Positions 51,436 to 59,603 of a stretch of 64,000 bases of DNA are shown piece by piece. The stretch spans positions 42,664-106,663 of the forward strand of contig JBAXKG010000004.1 of NCBI GenBank assembly GCA_037137455.1. Direction: 5' to 3'. The stretch is from CAIVAT01 sp037137455. Its GTDB lineage: Bacteria; Bacteroidota; Bacteroidia; Bacteroidales; FEN-979. Within the stretch, counting starts at the first letter, position 1. Every line of letters begins with the position of its first letter. The notes beneath the pieces are model-generated. The model was given only the letters and a program-made list of their open reading frames with translations. It had not been told where the DNA came from and made no database searches. The position numbers and the translations under genes are program-made.

Positions 51436-53955
51436 ATGAACCATCGTCTTCTGCCATTCCTGATGGTTTTACTAATGGCTGCCGCAAACTGTTTTTCACA
51501 GGAATCATTTTTTGTTACCGGAAGGGTGATAGATTCCAAATCACGTGAATCGCTCGCTTTTGTGAATATTGTCATCAACAGCAGCAACACCGGGGGAACA
51601 ACCGATATCGATGGCAAATTCAACCTCAGGTCGGGTAAACCAATCCAGACAATTACCTTAAGCTATGTTGGTTATGAATCAAAAACGGTCAACATCACCG
51701 GCCGTATGAGAGACATAATCATCCAGTTAGTCCAAAAAGAGATCGACCTCCGGGAGGTTGAAATTTTTCCCGGCATAAACCCTGCCCATCGCATAATCCG
51801 AAATGTTATTGATAACCGCGATATCAACGACCCCGAAAAGGTGAACACTTTTTCATACACTGCTTACGACAAAACAGTTTTCACCGTTGACGTGGACACT
51901 ACGCTCAAGGGCGATTTTTCGGCCCTCGTCGACACTTCGATGATGCAGAATGTTCAAGGTATGGAGATCGGATTTTCAGTGAATCCCGATTCGGTTAAAG
52001 TAGATTCAGCCATGAAGGATTCAGCCACAAGGTTAATTGAAAAGCTCATCAGCAACCAGTACCTGTTTCTGATGGAAAATGTGACCAAACGGAAATTCAT
52101 GGCCCCCGACAAGAACTACAACAAAGTGATTGCAACCAAGATGTCGGGGTTTAAAGATCCGATCCTGGTTTTTTTAGCCACACAGATCCAGTCATTTTCT
52201 TTTTACAAACCATTCATCTCAATTATGATGAAGGATTATATAAATCCGATCGGGAGCGGGAGTTTCACCAAATATTTCTTTAAAATTGAAGATACAACCT
52301 TTGTGGGCAAAGACACGGTTTATATTCTCTCGTTCAGGCCCAGAAAAGGAACAAATTTCGATGGCATGAAGGGACTCATTTCCATAAATACCTACAACTG
52401 GGCCATTCAGAATGTCACCGCCGAGCCCTTCCCGAATACCGGTGGCTTTATGATAAGGATCCACCAACTTTACGAATTGATTGACGGGAAGCAGTGGTTT
52501 CCTGTACAGCTAAATACCGATGTGGCTTTCAACAACATGCGTATCGGGAAATACAAGGCTGTGGGCAGCGGCCGTAGTTACATCCGCGACATTGTGCTCA
52601 ACCCGGAACTCGTTCGGCGTGAATTCAACCATCTCGATGTCGAAGTCGATAAGGATGCCACCTCCCGCAGCGAGCCTTTCTGGGATCAGTATCGCGTTGA
52701 CAGCCTGAGCCGGAAAGACCGTCAAACCTACAAAGTGTTAGACAGTGTGGGAAAGGCCAACAATTTTGATAAGATGGCTAAAACTCTCCAAACCCTTTTA
52801 TCGGGCCGCATTCCCTGGGGACCTATCGATTTTGATATCAACCGCTTTCTCAACTACAATACCTACGAAGGACTGGTGGTGGGCGCCGGGATCCATACCA
52901 ACGACCACCTGGCAGATTGGTTCAAAATAGGAGGATTTTATCAATATGCCTTTGGAATATCTACTTCAAAGTACGGCGGGGATGTGAGTTTCCTGGTTAA
53001 CCGGCGGCACGACATTACCCTGGCCGCATCTGGTTTTTGGGATTTAGTAGAGTCAGGCGGGGTGAGTTACCCGGAGGATTACGAATCAATCCTTTCGGGC
53101 AACTTCAGGCAGTTGCTGTTGAAAAAACTCGACCGCGTTCAAAGTTTTAACATTTCATTGAATTTCAGAGCGCTGAAGTATGTGCTATTCAATGTGGGCA
53201 TCTCTAATAATTTCAAAAAAACAACCACCTACGACCTGGCAACTTTTGAAGGTGATGCCATACTTCTTCAGGATCAGTTCCGGTTCACGACAATAACTGC
53301 TGGATTCAAGTGGGCGTATGGTGAGAAGTTCATCCAGACCATCAACAATAAAATATCCCTTGGCACTAAATATCCGGTGGTTTGGTTCGAATACACCCGT
53401 GGCATTAAAAACTTCCTTGGAGGAGAATTTGATTACGACCGTTTTGATCTGAAAATTCGCAAGACCTTTAACATCAAGTACCTTGGAAAATTGACGGTTC
53501 AGTTCGATGGAGGGTATGTTGATCAACCGATTCCGGTTTGTAACCTTTATTATGCTCCGGCAAGTTACAGGTTGATCACACTGTACGCCCCGAATAGTTT
53601 TGGAACAATGCGAAGCAATGAATTTCTTTCAAACAAATATGCATCCCTTTATTTGTATCATGATTTCGGGTACCTGCTTTTCAAAGGGAAGAGGTGGTTT
53701 CATCCTGAATTTGCCCTGTTGCAGAATATCGGATTCGGCTGGCTCGACCATCCTGAAAAATATGCTTACAACACAATTAATCCCAGGGAAATGAACCAGG
53801 GTTATTACGAATCAGGGCTGTTGATCAACAACCTCGTCAATCTGAAGGTTTATACAATTGGCATCGGCGCTTTTTATCGCTGGGGACCCTATTCGTTTGA
53901 AAATGTCGGGGATAATTTCGCATATAAGATATCGATGATATTCCCCTTTAAATAA
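51436..53955 (+). CDS. DUF5686 outer-membrane protein with carboxypeptidase-like regulatory domain
   Basis: An 839-residue protein with a signal peptide (~1-21). Residues ~25-100 form a carboxypeptidase-D regulatory-like domain (FVTGRVIDSKSRESLAFVNIVI; GGTTDIDGKFNLRSG; LSYVGYESKTV), as in many TonB-linked receptors. The remainder is the DUF5686 beta-barrel part, with conserved VNTFSYTAYDKTVF early and the C-terminal LVNLKVYTIGIGAFYRWG and final strand ending IFPFK. The family is thought to be outer-membrane and its role is unknown. There is no TonB-dependent plug domain. The gene is monocistronic with its own -7 box, convergent with the GH81 gene. Confidence 0.88.
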   Translation: MNHRLLPFLMVLLMAAANCFSQESFFVTGRVIDSKSRESLAFVNIVINSSNTGGTTDIDGKFNLRSGKPIQTITLSYVGYESKTVNITGRMRDIIIQLVQKEIDLREVEIFPGINPAHRIIRNVIDNRDINDPEKVNTFSYTAYDKTVFTVDVDTTLKGDFSALVDTSMMQNVQGMEIGFSVNPDSVKVDSAMKDSATRLIEKLISNQYLFLMENVTKRKFMAPDKNYNKVIATKMSGFKDPILVFLATQIQSFSFYKPFISIMMKDYINPIGSGSFTKYFFKIEDTTFVGKDTVYILSFRPRKGTNFDGMKGLISINTYNWAIQNVTAEPFPNTGGFMIRIHQLYELIDGKQWFPVQLNTDVAFNNMRIGKYKAVGSGRSYIRDIVLNPELVRREFNHLDVEVDKDATSRSEPFWDQYRVDSLSRKDRQTYKVLDSVGKANNFDKMAKTLQTLLSGRIPWGPIDFDINRFLNYNTYEGLVVGAGIHTNDHLADWFKIGGFYQYAFGISTSKYGGDVSFLVNRRHDITLAASGFWDLVESGGVSYPEDYESILSGNFRQLLLKKLDRVQSFNISLNFRALKYVLFNVGISNNFKKTTTYDLATFEGDAILLQDQFRFTTITAGFKWAYGEKFIQTINNKISLGTKYPVVWFEYTRGIKNFLGGEFDYDRFDLKIRKTFNIKYLGKLTVQFDGGYVDQPIPVCNLYYAPASYRLITLYAPNSFGTMRSNEFLSNKYASLYLYHDFGYLLFKGKRWFHPEFALLQNIGFGWLDHPEKYAYNTINPREMNQGYYESGLLINNLVNLKVYTIGIGAFYRWGPYSFENVGDNFAYKISMIFPFK

Positions 53956-53984
53956 TGAATGTAACCGGTTTGAACCAAAATAAA

Positions 53985-56693
53985 CTAGTCTACAATAAAC
54001 TTCTTTACAGATATTCCCTGGTTATAATACTTTTCGGCACGAAGGAAATAGATGCCTGATGTATATAATTCAAATTCCAGATTTTGTTTATCGTTTACAT
54101 TTTTCCTCCAGATTAATTTTCCCAGGCTGTTGTAAAGTGTTATAACCACGCCTGTCTGAAAGGCCGATGTCACAAATTTGCCATTGCCTATACTTGGATA
54201 CAACGAAAAATCATCTTTTGAAATCACCTTAATAACAGTATCGGGTTGCGATTTAACATTGAAGGCAATGAGGGTATCAGCCGGAACATTATAAATTGCA
54301 CCATCTGAAAAACGAACCTCTTTTGCATCACCGGGATTGTAAACAACATAATGATTTCGGTTATTTTTCCGGAATACTGCATATGAACTGGTATTTGCAG
54401 TTACTTTGGTATTAACTATTCCCAAGGTATTTATGGTTACCAGCCAATGATATAAAAACGATGGCGAAATCGCATCACATCCACTGTATCTGTCAACTTT
54501 CGGAATATATGGCAAATTTGAGGTGTAGGGTTGTCCATTTACCATGTTCATATAATTCTGAAAAGCTAATTCAGGATTATACATCGATTGATAAAACCAC
54601 ATCACATCGTTCCACATGGTTGGGGGACCGCCATGCCGTTTGACTACTTCTCCATAATTTGCCTCAGTATATGCCGAATCGGCAAGGTACAATCCAGAAG
54701 CAAAAGCCGGCAGTATATTTATTCCTGCAATATATTCGGGCCTAACAGACCAAGTGTCGTTATAAGCCACTTTATCGGCGCCAGCGCTCCAGATTCTGGT
54801 TCCCGACACATGGTTGAACCCTGTAGGAAAAACCATTTGATCTTTATCCAACCAATATTGATCAATAGCCTGCTTTTCATTGAGCGCCAGAAACAATCCC
54901 AAATCGCGAAGCTGGTTGTCATTAGTATTAAGCCCCCATAAAAATACCGCGGAAGCAAAATTCATCGATTCGCCCGATGCTTCCTGGTCGGCGCCCCATG
55001 GATACCATCCTCCCCACCCGCCTGATGAGCCGCCAGCCCAGGAATGACCTGCATAAGGATCATAATTTCGTAAAAATGGGAACATGCGATCGGAACGATC
55101 CCAATTGGCTACATCTTTGATCAACAATTTCACCATTCCGCCAAAAGCGCTTTCTTTGGCCCATGCCGGACGAAACTGAGCCAAAATTGCAGCAGAACGA
55201 ATAAAATAACCATAATGAAAATGATGATCGTTCATGTTGGTGTTTGCATAAAAACTCGTGGGAAAACCAATCAGGGTATTCCAGGTGGAATCATAATAAA
55301 AATATCCGTTTGCCGGTTCGTTTTCATCTGCTTTAAACCAATCTTCCAATCTGTTTTGCACATCATTAAGTAATTTCTCCCGTGCAGCAATATTGCCAAC
55401 CTCATTGGCAATTTCAGCAAGTTGTGCCTGACGGCAAATGCGAATAGGGTTAAAATAGGAATCCAGAATGCCTTCGTAAACGCTGGTAGCTTTTCTCTCT
55501 TCATCTACGTAATCATATAATGCCAGCGAGTCATAATTACCCTTCCATGGCAAATAGGGTATTATACCAAAATTCTTCAGCTTGATTGAAAAGGAATTCC
55601 CCTCATTTACTTTCATGGTTCCTCTTGGTGAAAGGTAAGTATATAAAGTATTTACCCCTGGCATATTTAACCACTGATGCCGGTACAATGCACACATTGT
55701 TCGATTTTCACTGCCTTCTTTAATTGTAGTGAAAAATTCATAATTTGTGGTGAGTTCGGCCTTTGCCTCATCAAAACTCCAACTCACCTGAGTGCTGTCG
55801 ACAAATGCATAAGCATGTTGGGCATATTTGTCAAAGGTTGAAAGGGAGATATCTGGCAAAAGAGCCACAGACAAATAGTCTTTCCCATTCAGATTGGATG
55901 AAAAGGCGCTTCGCGAAACAACGGAAGGAGAGCCTTTGGGGTCGGTATTTTCATCGAAAGGATAGGATAACCCCAAGTTCCATGATGAACCGGTTGGGGC
56001 AAAGAGACCGTAAAAATGATTATTTATTTTAACGCCCAACACATTTCCCCCATTATAATAAACAATCGGATCGCCCCTGAAACGGATAACAATATCGCCT
56101 CCGGTTTTGGTAAAATAGGTATAAACAAACCCATGCCCCATTGTCGCTGTAAGTGTTTTGCCTTTTGAATCATCCCAGAATGCAGTAACTGTCCAGTCAC
56201 TATAGTCTTTGACTTTGGTTGATGAATAATTGGTCAGGTCCATATTTGAAACCGTTACGGTCAGGTCCTCCACTCCCATTTCATACTTATATGTACCCTG
56301 GGGATCGCCATTGTACAAAGACACTTTGAATTGATCGGGATACTTCATTTTCAGTCCATACCTGCATGCCTGAAAAGCAAGTGGGTGCGCATAGGATGGC
56401 CATGAGTGATTGTCCCAATTGGTATATTGAAAAACAGATGAGGTCCACAGAAAAGAAGTCCACCAATCGTTGGTTTGAACAGGTTTTGAGAAACCGGCGG
56501 TTACTTTGGGGAAAGCGCGAACACCTGCATAATTTGAAGGCCCTTTTTCACCGGCAGGCATTGTGAGATTATAGTATCCTTGTCCGACAAATTGCTTTTG
56601 GGAATAGGTAAAAATTGATGTGAAGCAAAAAAAAACAAATGAAAGCAATTTCAAAATTGACCACCCAACATCTTCATTCTTTAAAAAGATCAT
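53985..56693 (-). CDS. GH81 endo-1,3-beta-glucanase with T9SS type A sorting domain
   Basis: A 902-residue secreted glycoside hydrolase of family 81. A signal peptide (~1-31) is followed by the GH81 beta-sandwich region (VQTNDWWTSFLW; HPLAFQACRYGLKMKYPD), the (alpha/alpha)6 catalytic part with NDHHFHYGYFIRSAAILAQF, DPYAGHSWAGG and QEASGESMNF, which holds the catalytic Glu pair, and a C-terminal T9SS type A domain (SLYPSIGNGKF ... GIYFLRAEKYY ... KKFIVD). GH81 enzymes hydrolyse beta-1,3-glucans such as laminarin and callose. It is divergent from the AI-2E gene, with a two-part promoter upstream; no other laminarin genes are adjacent. Confidence 0.93.
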   Translation of the reverse strand: MIFLKNEDVGWSILKLLSFVFFCFTSIFTYSQKQFVGQGYYNLTMPAGEKGPSNYAGVRAFPKVTAGFSKPVQTNDWWTSFLWTSSVFQYTNWDNHSWPSYAHPLAFQACRYGLKMKYPDQFKVSLYNGDPQGTYKYEMGVEDLTVTVSNMDLTNYSSTKVKDYSDWTVTAFWDDSKGKTLTATMGHGFVYTYFTKTGGDIVIRFRGDPIVYYNGGNVLGVKINNHFYGLFAPTGSSWNLGLSYPFDENTDPKGSPSVVSRSAFSSNLNGKDYLSVALLPDISLSTFDKYAQHAYAFVDSTQVSWSFDEAKAELTTNYEFFTTIKEGSENRTMCALYRHQWLNMPGVNTLYTYLSPRGTMKVNEGNSFSIKLKNFGIIPYLPWKGNYDSLALYDYVDEERKATSVYEGILDSYFNPIRICRQAQLAEIANEVGNIAAREKLLNDVQNRLEDWFKADENEPANGYFYYDSTWNTLIGFPTSFYANTNMNDHHFHYGYFIRSAAILAQFRPAWAKESAFGGMVKLLIKDVANWDRSDRMFPFLRNYDPYAGHSWAGGSSGGWGGWYPWGADQEASGESMNFASAVFLWGLNTNDNQLRDLGLFLALNEKQAIDQYWLDKDQMVFPTGFNHVSGTRIWSAGADKVAYNDTWSVRPEYIAGINILPAFASGLYLADSAYTEANYGEVVKRHGGPPTMWNDVMWFYQSMYNPELAFQNYMNMVNGQPYTSNLPYIPKVDRYSGCDAISPSFLYHWLVTINTLGIVNTKVTANTSSYAVFRKNNRNHYVVYNPGDAKEVRFSDGAIYNVPADTLIAFNVKSQPDTVIKVISKDDFSLYPSIGNGKFVTSAFQTGVVITLYNSLGKLIWRKNVNDKQNLEFELYTSGIYFLRAEKYYNQGISVKKFIVD

Positions 56694-56717
56694 CTCCTCG
56701 TTTTATATTCTCGTCTG

Positions 56718-56746
56718 CAAAATTACTTAGTTTTAAACTGTTTCAA
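56718..56746 (-). promoter_or_regulatory. Bacteroidota promoter (TTG-N18-TAATTTTG) for the GH81 gene
   Basis: On the minus strand a TTG (complement of 56744-56746) is followed by 18 bases and TAATTTTG (complement of 56718-56725), then by a 24-base leader to the ATG at 56693. It matches the two-part Bacteroidota promoter within one base of the usual spacing. Confidence 0.62.
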
Positions 56747-56814
56747 CCTTTTTCGTATTAATGTTTTTTGTGATTTGCGTAGTAAACCCTTCCGATATCA
56801 TAAATATATTTTTA

Positions 56815-56822
56815 TATCTTTG
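56815..56822 (+). promoter_or_regulatory. Bacteroidota -7 promoter box (TATCTTTG) for the AI-2E gene
   Basis: TATCTTTG fits TAnnTTTG and lies 31 bases before the ATG at 56854. An open frame runs upstream through the box to 56761, but transcription from here would leave only the ATG at 56854 usable. A -33 TTG was not found. Confidence 0.45.
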
Positions 56823-56853
56823 CGATATAAAGAACTGTTGTAACATCCACTCC

Positions 56854-57957
56854 ATGCGTGAGATTTATCAGAAAAATAAACTCTTTTTCCTGATCATCAT
56901 AACGGCTGCAGCAGGATTCCTGGTATGGTATTTCGCCAATATTGTCATATTTATTATTGTTGCCGGTGTAATTTCCATTATTGGTGCGCCATTAGTTGAA
57001 TTACTTGATAAAATTAAAATCGGCCGGTTCGCTTTCCCTCACGTGTTGAGTGTAACCCTTACAATTTTACTTTTACTCCTGCTGTTTTTCGGGATGTTCA
57101 GCCTTTTTATTCCACTTGTAATCAATGAGGCAAATCTGATCAGTAATATCGATGGCAAACAGCTGACAGCATATTACCATGATGAAATTTCATGGTTGCA
57201 ATCGATGCTGGTACGCTATGGTATTATGCCCCGTGGAACCACGATAGAATCGGCTGCGAGACAGGCCATTTTGAAAATCATTGATTTCGGAATGTTTTCC
57301 AATGTGCTTTCATCTGTTATTTCTTTCACCGGTAAATTCTTTTTTGACTTTTTCTCGATTGTTTTCCTCTCCTTTTTCTTTCTGAAAGATAACAAGATGC
57401 TTCCCCGCTTTATCTTGCTGGTCACGCCTGAAAAATATGATGAAAAGATTAAGAATGTAATGTCGGAGAGCAGGGATTTGCTGTCACGTTATTTTATTGG
57501 CCTTATCATACAGATCCTTGCAAATATCACCACCTATTCATTCGCATTGTACATTATCGGGGTAAAAAGCCCGCTTGTTATCGGATTTTTCACCGGTATC
57601 ATAATCATTGTGCCGTACCTTGGCGGTATTATTTCCATGATACTTGGAGTTATTCTTGGGGTAACCGGTGTTATCAGTATGGGCGAGTATGCGATGATTA
57701 TGCCGATGGCTATCAAGATTATCGTTGCCATGTTTATTGTTCAAACAATCGATAACAATGTATTTGCCCCACTGATACAGGGAAAAAGTGTGAAGGCCCA
57801 TCCGGTTGAGATATTCCTGGTAGTGATTGCTGCTGCCAGTTTCGGAGGAATTGTGGGCATGATAGTAGCTGTACCTGCCTATGGATTTATAAAAATTGTT
57901 GCCAATGAATTTCTGAGCAATTTCAGGGTGGTGCGTAAGATGTCGGAAAAGAGTTAA
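56854..57957 (+). CDS. AI-2E (PerM/YhhT) family permease
   Basis: A 367-residue integral membrane protein of the AI-2E family with about eight hydrophobic segments. Signature regions are the amphipathic stretch before SVISFTGKFFFDFFSIVFLSFFFLKD, the FTGIIIIVPYLGGIISMILG segment and the C-terminal IDNNVFAPLIQGKSVKAHPVEIFLVVIAAASFGGIVGMIVAVP, which is the most conserved part. The family was named for autoinducer-2 export (TqsA), but other members are Na/H antiporters, so the substrate here is unknown. I used the ATG at 56854 for the reasons given for the promoter box. Three small membrane-protein genes follow on the same strand. Confidence 0.9.
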   Translation: MREIYQKNKLFFLIIITAAAGFLVWYFANIVIFIIVAGVISIIGAPLVELLDKIKIGRFAFPHVLSVTLTILLLLLLFFGMFSLFIPLVINEANLISNIDGKQLTAYYHDEISWLQSMLVRYGIMPRGTTIESAARQAILKIIDFGMFSNVLSSVISFTGKFFFDFFSIVFLSFFFLKDNKMLPRFILLVTPEKYDEKIKNVMSESRDLLSRYFIGLIIQILANITTYSFALYIIGVKSPLVIGFFTGIIIIVPYLGGIISMILGVILGVTGVISMGEYAMIMPMAIKIIVAMFIVQTIDNNVFAPLIQGKSVKAHPVEIFLVVIAAASFGGIVGMIVAVPAYGFIKIVANEFLSNFRVVRKMSEKS

Positions 57958-57992
57958 CTTTACGATATTAATAATTACCAAAAATTACCAAG

Positions 57993-58250
57993 ATGGCTAA
58001 ATCAGGTTCAAAACTATTACTTGCTGCAGCTGCAGGAATGGCTGCCGGTATCGGATTAGGAATGTTAATTGCCCCGGCAAAGGGTTCAAAGACCCGCAAA
58101 CGGTTGAAAAAGCGGATCATGGGTATTGCCGATTTAATGCAGGATGACCTCTCAGAGAAGCTTAATGCATTCAAGTCGGCCTTTTCGACGGATGAAAAAG
58201 ATGAGAATCCTGTTGATGTGAAAACAACAAGCGAAGAGGAGGCAAAGTAA
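57993..58250 (+). CDS. YtxH-domain small membrane protein
   Basis: An 85-residue protein with one Gly/Ala-rich membrane segment (LLLAAAAGMAAGIGLGMLIAP), then KGSKTRKRLKKRI and an acidic tail. The pattern 'G...G.G.LLAP..G..TR..L' is the YtxH domain seen in general-stress proteins. Function unknown; it is often found with a holin-like partner as here. The stop overlaps the next start by one base (TAATG). Confidence 0.85.
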   Translation: MAKSGSKLLLAAAAGMAAGIGLGMLIAPAKGSKTRKRLKKRIMGIADLMQDDLSEKLNAFKSAFSTDEKDENPVDVKTTSEEEAK

Positions 58251-58615
58251 TGGAATCAGGAAAAATTTCTGACAATTTTTCGTTATTGACGGAAAATATG
58301 AAGGATTATGTAAACCTCCGGGTCGACCTGGCAAAGCTAATCATCACCGAGAAAATTTCCAGGTTATCTGCATTCTTTCTGATCTCTGTCATTTTCTTTA
58401 TCCTTGCCATGTTTCTTCTGTTGTTTCTCTCAATATTTTTTGTCTTTTGGTTTGGCGATGAGATAGGAGCCGCCTGGGTTGGCGCGCTGCTGGTTACAGC
58501 ATTCTACATTTGCATCGGATTGTTTATCTATTTCCGCCGGCATCAACTTTTTATCAATCCATTGGTAACACATTTAACTAAAATTCTGATGGAGGAAAAA
58601 GATGAAAACGAGTAA
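58250..58615 (+). CDS. Phage-holin-like (holin superfamily 6-like) membrane protein
   Basis: A 121-residue protein with a helical cytosolic N-terminus (NMKDYVNLRVDLAKLIITEKISR) and two hydrophobic segments at ~40-65 and ~76-96 (AWVGALLVTAFYICIGLFIYF), as in the Phage_holin_3_6 family of bacterial membrane proteins. The name does not imply lysis; the family is mostly of unknown function. It overlaps the YtxH start and stop by one base and the next gene by 14 bases, so the three are translated together. Confidence 0.75.
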   Translation: MESGKISDNFSLLTENMKDYVNLRVDLAKLIITEKISRLSAFFLISVIFFILAMFLLLFLSIFFVFWFGDEIGAAWVGALLVTAFYICIGLFIYFRRHQLFINPLVTHLTKILMEEKDENE

Positions 58616-58904
58616 TAGATATAAAGTACGCCATGGGAAAATCCATTCGCTAAAGGATCTGGAGTTGGAAAAACACCGGCTAAAGCTTGAAATAATGAAA
58701 ACGGAGGTCAACATCCAGTCAGGCTACCGGAATATCATAAATGCCCTTTCGTTCAAGAACCTTGCCACCACTATGATCAATGAAGTCTCGGCAACATCAT
58801 CCGTATTGTCAAAGGCATTTGCTATCGGCAAATCAATAATGACCAAACGAAAGAAAAAGAAGATTGACAAGTCGAAGGCAACTATCAACGATCTCCCGAC
58901 ATGA
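58602..58904 (+). CDS. Small basic protein, last gene of the YtxH cluster
   Basis: A 100-residue protein with charged helices (SLKDLELEKHRLKLEIMKTE), a mildly hydrophobic centre and a strongly basic C-terminus (MTKRKKKKIDKSK). I do not recognise a family. The start overlaps the holin-like gene by 14 bases, and the stop overlaps the convergent sirtuin gene by 20. The steady overlap and co-occurrence with YtxH and holin-like genes suggest a shared envelope-stress function, not proven by sequence. Confidence 0.72.
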   Translation: MKTSNRYKVRHGKIHSLKDLELEKHRLKLEIMKTEVNIQSGYRNIINALSFKNLATTMINEVSATSSVLSKAFAIGKSIMTKRKKKKIDKSKATINDLPT

Positions 58905-59577
58905 CAAGTTCAATGAACTTCCTCACCCCGGTGGTTGCCTTCTCTTTAATAATTGTCAGGTTTTGAAGATAATACTGAGCTTCGGCCTGCGGGTCGATCA
59001 GATATTTCGGAATCTTACCGGGGACAAACTGAAGGAGTCCTGCTGCGGGATAGACCTGCAAGGAGGTCCCGATTACCAGAAAAATATCAGCTTTCTTTAC
59101 CATCTGGGCTGCAAGCATGATGTTTGGTACCAGTTCCCCAAACCAGACAATATGTGGCCGAAGTTGTGACCCTTTTTCACAAAGGTCTCCCAGCTTGAGC
59201 TCCCATCCATCAAGGTTGTACACGATATCGGGATCAACGGTTGACCTGATTTTTTTCAACTCGCCATGCAGATGGAGCACCTGTGATGATCCGGCGCGTT
59301 CATGCAGGTCGTCGATATTCTGGGTGATGATCTGAACATCATAAAGCTTCTCAAGACCGGCAAGGGCAAAATGGGCATCATTAGGCTTAACTTCATAGAG
59401 TTCTTTCCTTCTCAAATTATAGAATTCAAGTACCAGCAGCGGATTGTTCTCCCAGGCTTCGTAACTCGCCACCTCCTCTATCCGGTAATTATTCCAGAGT
59501 CCATCAGCATCGCGGAATGTTTTAATCCCGCTTTCCTGGCTGATTCCAGCGCCGGTAAGAACAACTATTTTATTCAT
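58885..59577 (-). CDS. Sir2-family NAD-dependent protein deacylase lacking zinc-finger cysteines
   Basis: A 230-residue sirtuin. The NAD-binding motifs GAGISQESGI (9-18) and QNIDDLHERAG (86-96), the catalytic His104 in LHLHGEL, and RPHIVWFGE and VIGTSLQVYPAAGL are all present. Tyr53 and Arg56 (FYNLRR) form the Y-x-x-R pair that marks class III (SIRT5/CobB-like) deacylases, which remove succinyl and malonyl groups. The usual four zinc cysteines are absent: only Cys133 remains in the small-domain loop. It therefore belongs to a zinc-free class, if functional. It overlaps the convergent small basic gene by 20 bases, and a POT-like gene lies upstream on the same strand. Confidence 0.92.
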   Translation of the reverse strand: MNKIVVLTGAGISQESGIKTFRDADGLWNNYRIEEVASYEAWENNPLLVLEFYNLRRKELYEVKPNDAHFALAGLEKLYDVQIITQNIDDLHERAGSSQVLHLHGELKKIRSTVDPDIVYNLDGWELKLGDLCEKGSQLRPHIVWFGELVPNIMLAAQMVKKADIFLVIGTSLQVYPAAGLLQFVPGKIPKYLIDPQAEAQYYLQNLTIIKEKATTGVRKFIELVMSGDR

Positions 59578-59603
59578 TTTATCAGGATTAAGTTTACAGT
59601 CAT

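Noticed and set aside
58250..58615. Prophage remnant based on the holin-like gene
   Set aside because: No other phage gene is near; the holin family name is historical and the gene is in a YtxH cluster.
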